Source: Geodermatophilus amargosae (lineage in GTDB: Bacteria > Actinomycetota > Actinomycetes > Mycobacteriales > Geodermatophilaceae). Taken from it: a stretch of DNA of 64,000 nucleotides. Below are positions 50,350 to 59,847 of the stretch, piece after piece. A program made the translations under genes and the position numbers. The notes under the pieces were generated by a model that did no database searches, had not been told where the DNA came from, and saw only the letters and a list, made by a program, of their open reading frames with translations. Position 1 is the stretch's first letter; each line of letters opens with the position of its first letter. The stretch is taken from assembly GCF_900116515.1 (NCBI RefSeq), contig NZ_FPBA01000017.1, positions 62,001 to 126,000 on the forward strand, in the 5' to 3' direction.

Positions 50350-50382
50350 GAGGGCGGCTCCCCGGGGAGGGGGGCCGCCCTC
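50350..50382. terminator. Hairpin between msrB and hemQ
   Basis: GAGGGCGGC (50350-50358) and its complement (50374-50382) between convergent stops, with an inner CCCC/GGGG pair. Confidence 0.7.
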
Positions 50383-50406
50383 GGTGCGTCAGGGCAGGGC
50401 CGCGGC

Positions 50407-51135
50407 TCAGGCCAGGTCGCGGACCAGCTCGGCCACGGGCTTGCGGACGCCGGTGTAGAACGGCACCTCCTCGCGCACGTGCCGGCGGGCACGGCTGGCC
50501 CGCAGGTCGCGCATCAGGTCGACGATGCGGTGCAGCTCGTCGGCCTCGAAGGCGAGCATCCACTCGTAGTCGCCCAGGCCGAACGAGGCCACCGTGTTGG
50601 CCCGCACGTCGGGGTAGGGCCGGGCCTGCATGCCGTGCTCCTTGAGCATGTCCCGCCGCTCCTCGTCGGGCAGCAGGTACCACTCGTAGGACCGCACGAA
50701 CGGGTAGACGCAGACGTAGCGCCGCGGCTCCTCCTCGGCGAGGAACGCCGGGATGTGGCTGCGGTTGAACTCCGCCGGCCGGTGCAGCGCCATCTGCGAC
50801 CACACCGGGTCCAGCGACCGGCCGAGCTGGGTGCGGCGCAGCCGCGTGTAGGCCTCCTGCAGCGCCTCGGGCGTCTCGGCGTGCCACCAGACCATGACGT
50901 CAGCGTCGGCCCGCAGCGCGGCGACGTCGTAGGTCCCGCGGACGACGACGCCCTTGCCGGCCAGCTCCTCGAACAGCCCGGCGACCTCGTCGGCGGCCGT
51001 GGTGCGCTGGTCGTCGGCCAGCGGCCGGGCGAGCCGGAACACCGACCACATCGTGTAGCGGATGAGGGTGTTGAGCTCGTTGGCCCGCTTGCCGACGCTC
51101 TTCGTCTCGGTCGGGGCTTGCGTCTGCTCGCTCAT
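50407..51135 (-). CDS. hemQ: Coproheme decarboxylase HemQ
   Basis: 242 residues of the chlorite-dismutase-like fold; converts coproheme III to heme b by oxidative decarboxylation in the coproporphyrin-dependent pathway. Tyr144 in [13 protein letters not shown] and His167 in [19 protein letters not shown] fit the radical Tyr and proximal His of actinobacterial HemQ. The arginine of true chlorite dismutases is not expected in this subgroup. Downstream of hemE and hemY on the same strand, with one membrane-protein gene between. Confidence 0.95.
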   Translation of the reverse strand: MSEQTQAPTETKSVGKRANELNTLIRYTMWSVFRLARPLADDQRTTAADEVAGLFEELAGKGVVVRGTYDVAALRADADVMVWWHAETPEALQEAYTRLRRTQLGRSLDPVWSQMALHRPAEFNRSHIPAFLAEEEPRRYVCVYPFVRSYEWYLLPDEERRDMLKEHGMQARPYPDVRANTVASFGLGDYEWMLAFEADELHRIVDLMRDLRASRARRHVREEVPFYTGVRKPVAELVRDLA

Positions 51136-51205
51136 GCGCCCATTGTCCCGCGCCCCCGAGCGCGCCGTCCGCCCGCCGTCCGTGCGCTCCTGCACACACC
51201 GGCGG

Positions 51206-51649
51206 TCAGGGACGCGCGGCGCGCTCCCGTCCGGCCAGCGCGGCCAGCACGAGGACGACGACGTCCTCGGCCAGTGCCGCCTGCCGGTCCGGCACCCGCT
51301 GCGACGCCCAGCCCCGCCAGCGCGCGCCGCCGATCGTCCCCGCCGCGGCGCCGGCCGCCCCGGCCAGGACGGGCAGCACGCCGCTCCCGCTCCCCCGCCG
51401 GGCCAGCAGCGCGCTCCCGCCGGCACCGGACGCCAGCCGGACGGCGACGCTCGGCGCGATGGTGCGGGACGGGGTGCCCGGCAGCTTGTCGGCCACCACC
51501 TCGCCCACCACGGCGGCGATGGCGGCCAGGCGCACCGGCCACGGCAGGCGGGACGGGGCGGTCAGCGCGGGCGCGGCGAGACCGAGGGAGCTGCGTCCCC
51601 CGGCGGCGGTCCCCAGCAGCGCGGCCCGCAGGACGAGGGAGGCGGTCAC
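51206..51649 (-). CDS. DUF4126-like small membrane protein
   Basis: 147 residues with about four hydrophobic segments ([62 protein letters not shown]); the [10 protein letters not shown] loop recalls DUF4126-type proteins. GTG at 51649. It lies between hemY and hemQ in the same direction, a position consistent with heme-biosynthesis gene order, but no role in heme can be read from it. Confidence 0.7.
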   Translation of the reverse strand: MTASLVLRAALLGTAAGGRSSLGLAAPALTAPSRLPWPVRLAAIAAVVGEVVADKLPGTPSRTIAPSVAVRLASGAGGSALLARRGSGSGVLPVLAGAAGAAAGTIGGARWRGWASQRVPDRQAALAEDVVVLVLAALAGRERAARP

Positions 51650-51680
51650 GGCGCCCAGACTGTCAGGCCGCGCGCGGACG

Positions 51681-53048
51681 TCAGACCAGCGCCTCGACCG
51701 CGCGGCGGGCGCCCCGGATGCAGGCCGGCACGCCGACGCCGTCGTAGGCCGCCCCCGCCACCGCCAGTCCCGGCACCGCGGCGACGGCGTCCCGGATGGC
51801 GACCACCCGCTGCGGATGACCGACCAGGTACTGCGGCAGCCCGCCGCCCCAGCGCACCAGGTGGGTCTGCAGCGGCTCGCGGCGCTCGAGGCCGAGCAGG
51901 TCGGCGACGTCAGCCACCACCGCGGCGGTCAGGTCGTCGTCGTCGCGCTGCAGCTGCGACTCGTCGCCGTAGCGCCCCACCGACGCCCGCACCCGCAGCG
52001 CCCCGCCGCCGGACAGGTGCGGCCACTTCGACGACGACACCGTCACACCCTTGACCAGCCGCCCGGCCACCGGCGGGACCAGCAGTCCCGACCCGGCGTC
52101 GACCGGCTGGGCCGGGAAGGCCATGGCGACGACCGCCATCGACGCGTACGGGATGCCGCGCAGCGGCTCGACGGCCTCCGGTGCCACCCCGGTCAGCAGC
52201 CGCGCGGACTTGCCGGCCGGCGCGGTGAGGACGACGGCGTCGGCCTCCAGCACCTCGGGCGCGGCGGTCGGCCCCACCGCGACCTCCAGCCGCCCGTGCG
52301 CCCGGCGGATCGCGTGCGCCGGCGTGCGCAGCCGCACCTGCGCCCCCGACGCCTCCACCAGCGCCTGCGGCAGCGAGCCCAGGCCGCCGGCCACGGTCAC
52401 GAACACCGGCCCGTCGGCGTCGCCGCGGCTGCGGGCGCCGGCGTCCCGGGCGGCGACGGCGGCGGCGAGCACCGAGTCGGCGCGGGCGAGCTGGGCGGCC
52501 AGCGCCGGCATCGTGGCGGCCAGCGAGAGGTCGTCGGGGCGGCCGGCGTAGACGCCGCCGAGCAGCGGCTCCACCAGCCGGTCGACCACCTCGTCGCCGA
52601 GCCGCGCGCGCAGCAGCGCGCCCACCGAGACGTCGCCGTCGAGGCGCAGCGGCGGCAGGTCGGCCTCCGCCCGCACCCGCGCGACGCCGTCGGCGGTGAG
52701 CACCCCGGCCAGCCCGTCGGCCGACGTCGGCACGCCCTGCACGGTCCCCGGCGGCAGCGGGTGCCGGCCGTCGGGCAGCACGATCGAGGCCTGCGTCGTC
52801 CTCGGTGCCACCAGCCGGTCGCCCAGGCCGAGCTCCCCGACCAGCTCCACCGCCTCGGGCACGCGGGCCAGCACGGCCTCGGGCCCGGTGTCGTACCAGC
52901 TGCCGGCCAGGTCGACCCGGTCGATCTTGCCGCCGATCCGGCCCCCGGCCTCCACGACGACGACCTCGTCGCCGGGCCGCCGCCGGGACCACTCGAACGC
53001 GGCCGTCAGCCCGGCGATCCCCGCACCGACGACGACGACGCGGCTCAT
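51681..53048 (-). CDS. hemY: FAD-dependent coproporphyrinogen III/protoporphyrinogen oxidase (HemY/CgoX)
   Basis: 455 residues; FAD motif [17 protein letters not shown] at the N terminus, [13 protein letters not shown], and C-terminal [21 protein letters not shown] typical of HemY. In organisms with HemQ this enzyme oxidises coproporphyrinogen III to coproporphyrin III. The ATG at 53048 overlaps the hemE TGA (ATGA). Confidence 0.95.
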   Translation of the reverse strand: MSRVVVVGAGIAGLTAAFEWSRRRPGDEVVVVEAGGRIGGKIDRVDLAGSWYDTGPEAVLARVPEAVELVGELGLGDRLVAPRTTQASIVLPDGRHPLPPGTVQGVPTSADGLAGVLTADGVARVRAEADLPPLRLDGDVSVGALLRARLGDEVVDRLVEPLLGGVYAGRPDDLSLAATMPALAAQLARADSVLAAAVAARDAGARSRGDADGPVFVTVAGGLGSLPQALVEASGAQVRLRTPAHAIRRAHGRLEVAVGPTAAPEVLEADAVVLTAPAGKSARLLTGVAPEAVEPLRGIPYASMAVVAMAFPAQPVDAGSGLLVPPVAGRLVKGVTVSSSKWPHLSGGGALRVRASVGRYGDESQLQRDDDDLTAAVVADVADLLGLERREPLQTHLVRWGGGLPQYLVGHPQRVVAIRDAVAAVPGLAVAGAAYDGVGVPACIRGARRAVEALV

Positions 53049-54100
53049 CGCCGTGACAGCTCGTGCACCAGCTCCACGACGTGCGTGAGGACGCCGGGGT
53101 CGGTCTCCGGCAGCACCCCGTGGCCGAGGTTGAACACGTGCCCGCGGGCGGCGCGGCCCTGCTCCACGACGCGGCGGACCTCGCGGTCGACGGTCCGGCG
53201 GTCGGCCAGCAGGACGGCGGGGTCGAGGTTGCCCTGCAGCGACCGCTGCGGCCCCACCCGCCGGGCCGCCTCGTCCAGCGGCACCCGCCAGTCGACGCCG
53301 ACGACGTCGGCCCCGGCGTCGCCGATCAGCGCGAGCAGCTCCCCGGTGCCGACGCCGAAGTGGACGCGCGGGACGTCGCGGTCGCCGAGCCCGTCGAAGA
53401 CCGACCGCGAGTGCGGCAGCACCCGGGTGCCGTAGTCGACGGCCGAGAGCACGCCGGCCCAGGAGTCGAACAGCTGCACCGCCGAGGCGCCGTTGTCGAT
53501 CTGCACGCGCAGGAAGGTCGCCGCCGAGACCGCCAACCGGGTCAGCAGGCGCGACCAGGCCTCCGGCTCTGCGTACATGAAGGCCTTGGTGCGGGCGTGC
53601 TCCTTGGAGGGCCCGCCCTCGATCAGGTAGGTCGCCAGGGTGAACGGCGCCCCGGCGAAGCCGATGAGCGGCGTGGAACCGAGCTCGGCGACCAGCCGGC
53701 GCACCGCCGTGGCGAGGAAGTCCAGCCGGTCGGGCTCGAGGCCGGGCAGCGCGTCGACGTCGGCGACCGTGCGCACCGGGTCCGCGACCACCGGGCCCAC
53801 CCCCGGCTTGATCTCGATGTCGACCCCGGCCACGACCAGCGGCAGCACGATGTCGGAGAAGAGGATCGCGGCGTCCACGCCGTGCCGGCGGACCGGCTGC
53901 AGGGTGATCTCGGTGACCAGGTCGGGGTCCTGGCAGGCCTCGAGCATCGCGGTCCCGGCGCGCAGCGCCCGGTACTCCGGCAGCGACCGTCCGGCCTGCC
54001 GCATGAACCACACCGGCGTCCGCTCCACCGGGAGCCCGCGCGCTGCCCGCACGAGGTCCGAGTCGGCGGGGGACGGCGGGACGGCGGGTGCGGTGCTCAC
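53045..54100 (-). CDS. hemE: Uroporphyrinogen decarboxylase
   Basis: 351 residues with the signature [18 protein letters not shown] and [19 protein letters not shown]; the catalytic Asp in [12 protein letters not shown] is present. It decarboxylates uroporphyrinogen III to coproporphyrinogen III. I chose the GTG at 54100 (GGAGGA upstream); longer starts to 54163 would overlap the divergent promoter. First gene of the hemE, hemY unit. Confidence 0.96.
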   Translation of the reverse strand: MSTAPAVPPSPADSDLVRAARGLPVERTPVWFMRQAGRSLPEYRALRAGTAMLEACQDPDLVTEITLQPVRRHGVDAAILFSDIVLPLVVAGVDIEIKPGVGPVVADPVRTVADVDALPGLEPDRLDFLATAVRRLVAELGSTPLIGFAGAPFTLATYLIEGGPSKEHARTKAFMYAEPEAWSRLLTRLAVSAATFLRVQIDNGASAVQLFDSWAGVLSAVDYGTRVLPHSRSVFDGLGDRDVPRVHFGVGTGELLALIGDAGADVVGVDWRVPLDEAARRVGPQRSLQGNLDPAVLLADRRTVDREVRRVVEQGRAARGHVFNLGHGVLPETDPGVLTHVVELVHELSRR

Positions 54101-54164
54101 GACGGCCGATCCTCCCAGACCCCTGAGCAGCGGCGCGTCCGAGACAGACCGGGCTCCCGGCACC

Positions 54165-54170
54165 TACCCT
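54165..54170 (+). promoter_or_regulatory. -10 element TACCCT placed for a leaderless DUF3000 transcript
   Basis: The hexamer (TAnnnT) ends 6 nt before the GTG at 54177, and no Shine-Dalgarno sequence precedes that codon. Transcription would start at or next to the start codon. Confidence 0.5.
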
Positions 54171-54176
54171 GCGAGC

Positions 54177-54821
54177 GTGGAGCCACGCAGCCTGGCCGGA
54201 CCCCGGGACGGGGCCGGTGCGCGCGCGGGCTCCGGCGGTCCCGGTGACGACCGGCCGGCCGACTTCGTCGCGGCCCTGGAGTCCCTCGCCGCGGTGCGGC
54301 CCCGCCCCGAGATCGTCGTCGAGGACATCCCCGCACCGCAACGCCTGGCGCCCTTCGCGCACGCGCTGGCCGCGCGGGTCCCCGAGGGCGAGGGCGACGA
54401 CGAGGTCGAGCTCGCCGTCGCGCGGTTCATCGTCCTGCACGACCCGGCCGGCCACGAGGCCTGGGACGGGACCACCCGCTGCGTCGGGTACCTGTCGGCG
54501 AGCACCGACGAGTACATGGTCGACGACGCGATGTTCTCCGAGGTCGCCTGGAGCTGGCTGACCGACGCCCTCGGCGACTGCGGCGCGGCCTGGCACGCGC
54601 TCGGCGGCACCGTCACCCGCACCGCCTCCACCCGCTTCGGCGACCTCGCCGGCCCCGAGCACTCCGTCGACGTCGAGATCCGCGCGTCCTGGACCGCCGA
54701 GGACACCGCGCTCGGCCGCCACCTCGACGCCTGGCTGGAGGTCCTGGCCAACGCCGCCGGGCTCCCGCCGCCGGGGGTCGCGCTCCTCGGGCCGGCCGGC
54801 ACCGCACCCGAGCTGCCCTGA
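54177..54821 (+). CDS. DUF3000 family protein
   Basis: 214 residues: disordered Gly/Arg/Pro N terminus, then the conserved domain (FVAALESLAAVRPRPEIVVEDIPAPQRLAPFAHAL, RFIVLHDPAGHEAWDGTTRCVGYL, GGTVTRTASTRFGDL) I associate with DUF3000, found between hemE and the RNase D gene in many actinobacteria. Molecular function unknown. The GTG at 54177 seems to be leaderless. Confidence 0.88.
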   Translation: MEPRSLAGPRDGAGARAGSGGPGDDRPADFVAALESLAAVRPRPEIVVEDIPAPQRLAPFAHALAARVPEGEGDDEVELAVARFIVLHDPAGHEAWDGTTRCVGYLSASTDEYMVDDAMFSEVAWSWLTDALGDCGAAWHALGGTVTRTASTRFGDLAGPEHSVDVEIRASWTAEDTALGRHLDAWLEVLANAAGLPPPGVALLGPAGTAPELP

Positions 54822-54858
54822 GCACCGCCCCCGAGACGGACGGGCCCCGCGCGGTCTC

Positions 54859-54864
54859 TACGAT
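54859..54864 (+). promoter_or_regulatory. -10 element TACGAT upstream of the RNase D gene
   Basis: Good TAnnnT match in the 152-bp gap after DUF3000; no clear -35. A transcript from here would have a leader of about 105 nt. Confidence 0.45.
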
Positions 54865-54973
54865 CGGGGGGACAGGCAGACGCACTCCCCCGGGTCCCGC
54901 GCCGCTGCGCTCGCACCACCCGGGAGCCGAGCGGCGCACGCACGGACGGGACGGGCGAGAAGGTGGACGGCAA

Positions 54974-56227
54974 CTGAGCACCGAGCCCCTGCCCGCCGAC
55001 GCCCGGGACGACGACCGCGAGCCGGACGCGCCCGAAGCGATCCCCCTGCTGGCGCCGCGCGACGGCCTGCCGCCGGTCATCGACACCCCGGAGGCGCTCA
55101 CCGGCTACGCCGACGCCCTCGGCGCCGGGAGCGGTCCGGTCGCCGTCGACGCCGAGCGCGCGTCCGGCTACCGCTACGGGCAGCGTGCCTACCTCGTGCA
55201 GCTGCGTCGCGCCGGTGCCGGCACCGGGCTGGTCGACCCCATCCCGCTGGGGGACCTGTCCGTGGTCCAGGACGCGATCGCCGACACCGAGTGGGTGCTG
55301 CACGCGGCCAGCCAGGACCTGCCGTGCCTCGCCGAGATCGGCATGGTGCCCGCGCGCATCTTCGACACCGAGCTGGCCGCGCGCCTGGCCGGGCTGCCGC
55401 GGGTGGGCCTGGCCGCCGTCGTCGAGTCGCTGCTGGGGTACTCCCTGGTCAAGGGCCACTCCGCGGCCGACTGGAGCACCCGGCCGCTACCCGAGGAGTG
55501 GCTGGTCTACGCCGCCCTCGACGTCGAGGTGCTCGTCGACCTGCGCGACGCGCTGGCGGCGCTGCTCGACCAGCAGGGCAAGACCGAGTGGGCACGCCAG
55601 GAGTTCGCCGCGGTGCTCGCCGCGGGCACGCCGCCGCCCCGTCAGGACCCCTGGCGGCGCACCTCCGGGGTGCACGGGCTGCGCAACCGGCGCCAGCTCG
55701 GGATGCTCCGCTCCCTGTGGCAGGCGCGCGACGACCTCGCCCGCCGCCGCGACGTCGCCCCCGGCCGGGTGCTGCCCGACGCGGCGATGGTGTCCGCCGT
55801 GCAGGCCGATCCGCAGACCGAGGCCGCGCTGCTGGAGCTGCCGGTGTTCCGCGGCCGCGCCAACCGGCGGCTGGTGGGCACGTGGTTCGGCGCGCTGACC
55901 CGCGGCCGGGCCCTGCCGGAGGCGGAGCTGCCGCCGCACAGCCGCCCGGGTGACGGGCCGCCGCCGGTCAACCGCTGGGCCGACCGCGACCCGGCCGCGG
56001 CCACCCGCCTGCAGGCCGCCCGCACGGGGCTGGCCGCGCTGTCGGAGCAGCACGACGTCCCGGTGGAGAACCTGCTCTCCCCCGACCTGGTCCGCCGGCT
56101 GATGTGGACCCCGCCCGAGCCGCGCGACGCCGGGACCGTCGCCGCGGCCCTGCGCGCCGGCGGCGCCCGCGAGTGGCAGGTCGAGCTGACCTGCGACCTG
56201 CTCGCCGAGGCCCTCACCCGCGCCTGA
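54974..56227 (+). CDS. rnd: Ribonuclease D-type exonuclease with HRDC domain
   Basis: About 417 residues. DEDD exonuclease motifs: VAVDAERASGYRYG (motif I, D and E), EWVLHAASQDLPCLAEIG (II) and VYAALDVEVLVDL (III, Tyr and Asp); an HRDC-like domain near NRRLVGTWFGALTRGRALPEAELPP. The conserved N terminus begins before any ATG or GTG: the first GTG in frame (55196) would remove motif I. A CTG at 54974 with GAAGGTGG 7 nt upstream is the likely start. It trims stable RNA 3' ends. Confidence 0.88.
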   Translation: MSTEPLPADARDDDREPDAPEAIPLLAPRDGLPPVIDTPEALTGYADALGAGSGPVAVDAERASGYRYGQRAYLVQLRRAGAGTGLVDPIPLGDLSVVQDAIADTEWVLHAASQDLPCLAEIGMVPARIFDTELAARLAGLPRVGLAAVVESLLGYSLVKGHSAADWSTRPLPEEWLVYAALDVEVLVDLRDALAALLDQQGKTEWARQEFAAVLAAGTPPPRQDPWRRTSGVHGLRNRRQLGMLRSLWQARDDLARRRDVAPGRVLPDAAMVSAVQADPQTEAALLELPVFRGRANRRLVGTWFGALTRGRALPEAELPPHSRPGDGPPPVNRWADRDPAAATRLQAARTGLAALSEQHDVPVENLLSPDLVRRLMWTPPEPRDAGTVAAALRAGGAREWQVELTCDLLAEALTRA

Positions 56228-56236
56228 GACGACAGA

Positions 56237-56266
56237 GGGCGGTTCCGGCGCTCGCCGGAACCGCCC
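56237..56266. terminator. Bidirectional terminator after the RNase D gene
   Basis: Perfect 13-bp stem GGGCGGTTCCGGC (56237-56249), GCTC loop, complement (56254-56266). It serves RNase D (plus) and the ABC permease (minus, stop 56336). Confidence 0.85.
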
Positions 56267-56335
56267 CCGCCGTCCGGCCCTCCTGCAGGGTCCCGCCGCG
56301 AGCCTGCGAGCGGTGGGGGGCAGGAGAGGGTCCTC

Positions 56336-57622
56336 CTAGTGACCGGTCGCGGCCGCCCGTCGCCGGGCCAGCGCGTCGACGCTGGCGGCCAGCAGCAGCA
56401 CTCCACCGGTGATGATGAAGTTGAGGTACGCCTCGGTGCCCAGCAGCCCCAGCCCGTTGGCGATGATCGCCACCACCAGGCCGCCCAGGACGGCGTCGCG
56501 CACCCGTCCCCGGCCGCCGAAGAGGCTGGTGCCGCCGATGACCGCGGCGCCGACGGCGTAGAGCAGCGTGTTGCCACCGCCGGACCCCGGCGCCACCGAG
56601 CCGAGCCGGGCGGCCGCGACGATCCCGCTGATCGCCGCCAGGGTCGAGCCGATGACGAACACGGCCACCCTGATCCTGGTGACGTTGATGCCGGCCCGCC
56701 GGGCAGCCTCGGCGTTGCCGCCGACCGCGTAGACGTGCCGGCCGAAGCTCGTGCGCCCGAGCACGAAGGTCAGGAGCAGGAGCAGCAGGACCACCAGCGG
56801 GATGGCGTACGGGATCCCGGCGAGCACGACACCGACCGCCGGGGCCCGGTCGACGCTCAGCACCGCCGTGACCAGGACGACGACAGCCGCGATCACGCCG
56901 ATCCGCACGAGCACCACGGGGAGCGGGGCGTGCGCGAGCCCCCTGCCACGCAGGACGCGGAACCGGTTGAGCTGCACCGCGGCGTACACGGCGATGACCA
57001 CCAGGGCGAGGACCCAGCCGAGGGCGACCGGCACGTTCCTGTCGCTGATCGCCGAGATCACCGGGTCGCGCACCGGCACCGTGCCGCCCTCGCCGATGAG
57101 CCGCAGCGTGAAGCCCTGCCAGCCCAGGAAGAGCGCGAGTGTGACGACGAACGACGGGATGCCGATCATGCCGACGAGGCTGCCGGTGAACAGCCCGATG
57201 ACCACGCCGGTGACGATGGCTGCCGCCACCGACACGTACCACGGCGCGCCGGCATCGGCGAGCAGCTTGGCCATCACCGCGGCACAGACGCCGCTGACCA
57301 CGCCCGCGGACAGGTCGATCTCTCCCAGGAGCAGGATGAAGACCAGCCCCATCGCCAGGATGATGATCGGCGCCGCCTGGTCGGCCAGGTTGGCCATGTT
57401 CCGCGGCGTCAGGAACGTCTCGGGGCGCAGGGCGAAGAAGAGCAGGCCGAGGGCGACGATGCCGAGGATGGCCGGGAGCGCCCCCAGGTCACCGCCCCGG
57501 ACGCGGTCGACGTAGGCCCGGACCGTCTCGCCGAGGGAGCCCGCGGTGCGGTCGGCCTCGAAGCCCGAGGGGGCGCCGCCCGGCTCCTGGGAGCTGGTGG
57601 GGGCGGAGATCGTGCTGGACAT
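56336..57622 (-). CDS. Ribose/xylose-type ABC permease (BPD_transp_2)
   Basis: 428 residues with about ten or more membrane segments. Family landmarks: ALRPETFLTPRNMANLADQAAPIIILAMGLVFILLLGEIDLSAG, and NAEAARRAGINVTRIRVAVFVIG. A long insertion around residues 200-270 carries extra hydrophobic stretches, as in XylH/GguB-like proteins. 3 nt after the ATPase gene stop. Sugar importer of the CUT2 type. Confidence 0.9.
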   Translation of the reverse strand: MSSTISAPTSSQEPGGAPSGFEADRTAGSLGETVRAYVDRVRGGDLGALPAILGIVALGLLFFALRPETFLTPRNMANLADQAAPIIILAMGLVFILLLGEIDLSAGVVSGVCAAVMAKLLADAGAPWYVSVAAAIVTGVVIGLFTGSLVGMIGIPSFVVTLALFLGWQGFTLRLIGEGGTVPVRDPVISAISDRNVPVALGWVLALVVIAVYAAVQLNRFRVLRGRGLAHAPLPVVLVRIGVIAAVVVLVTAVLSVDRAPAVGVVLAGIPYAIPLVVLLLLLLTFVLGRTSFGRHVYAVGGNAEAARRAGINVTRIRVAVFVIGSTLAAISGIVAAARLGSVAPGSGGGNTLLYAVGAAVIGGTSLFGGRGRVRDAVLGGLVVAIIANGLGLLGTEAYLNFIITGGVLLLAASVDALARRRAAATGH

Positions 57623-57625
57623 GGG

Positions 57626-58426
57626 TCAGACCTCCACCGCTGCGACTTCGGCGGGCGCGATGCCGAGGTTGCCCGACCGGCCCGCCGTGATGAGCTCGAT
57701 GACCTGGGGTCGGTCGACCTGGGAGATGGGCACGTCGGCCGCCATCCGGCCCAGGTAGAGCGCCGCCACCCGGTCGGACACCTCGAAGACGTCGACCATG
57801 TTGTGGGTGATGAACAGGACGGCGTGGCCGGTGTCGGCCAGTCGTCGCACCAGGTCGAGCACCTGGCGGGTCTGCGCGACGCCGAGGGCTGCGGTCGGCT
57901 CGTCGAGGATCACGACCTTGGACTCCCACAGCACCGCCTTGGCGATGGCCACGGTCTGCCGCTGGCCACCGGACAGGCTCGACACCAGCTGGCGGACCGA
58001 CTTGAGGGTGCGGACCGAGAGCTTGGCGAGCGTGTCGCGGGCGGAGGCCTCCATGGAGGCCTCGTCGAGGAGCATGCCGCGCTTGCGCTCGCGGCCGAGG
58101 AACATGTTCTGGACGACGTCGAGGTTGTCGGCCAGCGCGAGGTCCTGGTAGACGACCTCGATGCCGAGGGCCGCGGAGTCGCGCGGGCCGGTGACCGACA
58201 CCGGGTTCCCCTGGAACAGGATCTGGCCACCGTCGATCGCGTGGATCCCGGCGATGGCCTTGATGAGCGTGCTCTTGCCGGCTCCGTTGTCACCCACGAG
58301 TGCGGTGACCTGACCCGGGAAGACCTTCAGGTCGACTCCGTGGAGCACCTGTATGGCGCCGAAGCTCTTGGTGACGCCGCGGAGCTCGAGGATCGGGGTC
58401 CCCTCGTCCGCCTGCGGAACGGTCAT
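57626..58426 (-). CDS. CUT2 sugar ABC ATPase, single-domain
   Basis: 266 residues with one nucleotide-binding domain: Walker A GDNGAGKST, signature SLSGGQRQTVAIAKA, Walker B VVILDEPTAALG. E. coli RbsA/XylG carry two such domains; this half-size form is common in actinobacteria and would function as a homodimer. The ATG at 58426 has GAGAGGA upstream. A strong hairpin separates it from the binding-protein gene. Confidence 0.9.
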   Translation of the reverse strand: MTVPQADEGTPILELRGVTKSFGAIQVLHGVDLKVFPGQVTALVGDNGAGKSTLIKAIAGIHAIDGGQILFQGNPVSVTGPRDSAALGIEVVYQDLALADNLDVVQNMFLGRERKRGMLLDEASMEASARDTLAKLSVRTLKSVRQLVSSLSGGQRQTVAIAKAVLWESKVVILDEPTAALGVAQTRQVLDLVRRLADTGHAVLFITHNMVDVFEVSDRVAALYLGRMAADVPISQVDRPQVIELITAGRSGNLGIAPAEVAAVEV

Positions 58427-58449
58427 GGCGGTCCTCTCTCGGTACAGGC

Positions 58450-58490
58450 CTGCGGGGCGTCTCCTGAGCATGTCAGGAGACGCCCCGCAG
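58450..58490 (-). terminator. Strong hairpin between the sugar-binding protein and ATPase genes
   Basis: Perfect 18-bp stem (58450-58467 with 58473-58490) and a 5-nt loop, 8 nt after the binding-protein stop. Probably a read-through terminator or 3' stabiliser favouring binding-protein synthesis. Confidence 0.7.
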
Positions 58491-58497
58491 GGAGGGG

Positions 58498-59607
58498 TCA
58501 GGAGATGCCGAGCTCCTGGCAGGCGGCGGCGAAGTCGCCGGTGCACAGCTCCTCGGCGGTCACGAACTCGTCGTCGACGACGTCCTTGACGTTGTCACGG
58601 AAGATCGAGACCGGCGTGAGCAGGACCGACGGGACGTCGCGGCCGGCCTCGGTGTCCTCGACGGTGCCGGTGGTCTCGGCCTCCTCGCCGTTGATCAGCG
58701 CGACCGCCAGCTCGGCGAGCGCGTTGGCCTCGTCGCGGACCGACTTGTAGACCGTCATGCACTGGTCGCCGGCGAGGATGTTCTGCAGGCCCTCGACACT
58801 GGCGTCCTGACCGGTCACGTTGGCCTGGCCGGCGGCGTTGTTGCGCCCGAGGATCTGGATCACCGAGTTGGCCAGGCCGTCGTTCGCGGCCAGCACGCCG
58901 GCGATGTCACCGTTGGCCTGGGTGTACATCTGCTCGAAGATCGTCGCGGCCTCCTGGTTGTCCCACTCCGGGACCGCCTGCTCGGCCACCTGCGGGTACT
59001 GCGTCAGCGGGTCGAGCACCTCGTGGGCGCCCGACGAGAAGAGCGTCGCGTTGTTGTCGTCCGGCGAGCCGTTGAGGAACGCGATGTTCCCCTGGGTGAC
59101 GCCGTTGGCCTCGAGGCACTGCTGCAGGCCCGCGCCCTGGAGCCGGCCGACCTCGGTGTTGTCGAAGGAGACGTAGTACTCCGCGGAGCCGCCCAGGGTC
59201 AGACGGTCGTAGTCGATCGTCGCGACACCCTCGTTGGCCGCCTGCTCCTGGATCTGCGCGCCAGAGGCCGAGTCGAGGTTGACGATCGCGAGGACGGTGG
59301 CGCCCTCGGTGATCATCTGCTCGGCGATGGTCGCCTGCCGCTGGGCGTCGCCCTCGGCGTTCTGGATGTCGTACTCGACACCGGCCTCCTCGAAGGCCGC
59401 CTCGAGGTAGGGGCGGTCGAAGTTCTCCCACCGCACCGAGGACTCGGTGTCGGGGAGGATCACGCCGACCTTGCCGGCGGCCTCGCCGCCGCCCTCGCCG
59501 CCGCCACCGCCGCCGCCGGTCTCACCGCCGCTGTCGCCGCCACAGGCAGCCAGGCTGAAGACAAGGGAGGCCGCCAGGGCCGTCATCGTGGTGCGCCGTC
59601 GCGCCAT
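58498..59607 (-). CDS. CUT2 sugar-binding lipoprotein (RbsB/XylF type)
   Basis: About 369 residues. Lipobox SLAAC after a short Arg-rich n-region, then a Gly/Glu linker; the Peripla_BP_4 domain begins KVGVILPDTESSVRWENFDRPYLEAAFEEAGV. It has QRQATIAEQMITEGATVLAIVNLDS and GVLAANDGLANSVIQIL, as in xylose- or ribose-binding proteins. ATG at 59607 chosen; an ATG at 59622 is also possible. First gene of the three-gene importer; the ligand is probably a pentose or related sugar. Confidence 0.9.
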   Translation of the reverse strand: MARRRTTMTALAASLVFSLAACGGDSGGETGGGGGGGEGGGEAAGKVGVILPDTESSVRWENFDRPYLEAAFEEAGVEYDIQNAEGDAQRQATIAEQMITEGATVLAIVNLDSASGAQIQEQAANEGVATIDYDRLTLGGSAEYYVSFDNTEVGRLQGAGLQQCLEANGVTQGNIAFLNGSPDDNNATLFSSGAHEVLDPLTQYPQVAEQAVPEWDNQEAATIFEQMYTQANGDIAGVLAANDGLANSVIQILGRNNAAGQANVTGQDASVEGLQNILAGDQCMTVYKSVRDEANALAELAVALINGEEAETTGTVEDTEAGRDVPSVLLTPVSIFRDNVKDVVDDEFVTAEELCTGDFAAACQELGIS

Positions 59608-59776
59608 GGATGGGTCCACCATTCCGTCGGGAATCTGCAGAAGTGCGGCGGCCAATATGCGCTCCCGGTCACACGGGTTGCAAGCCCGGGTCGGTGGCGT
59701 TGCCGGACCGTGACCCTTCCGGGGTGGGTCCGGGCCTCCTCCGCCCCCGCGGGATCGGGTCGTGCTTGGCCGACGG

Positions 59777-59794
59777 GTTACCGACGGGTAACTT
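59777..59794 (+). promoter_or_regulatory. Palindrome GTTACCgacgGGTAAC overlapping a -10 (fadA promoter)
   Basis: 6-bp inverted arms (59777-59782 and 59787-59792) overlap TAACTT (59789-59794), a good -10 hexamer. The flanks also form a direct repeat CGACGGGTTAC/CGACGGGTAAC. An operator here would block or control the thiolase promoter; the regulator is unknown. Confidence 0.5.
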
Positions 59795-59847
59795 GGCGGG
59801 CGCCGTCCCCGTGCCCGGAGACGGCTCCTTCTGCTGCGGAGGTCTGA

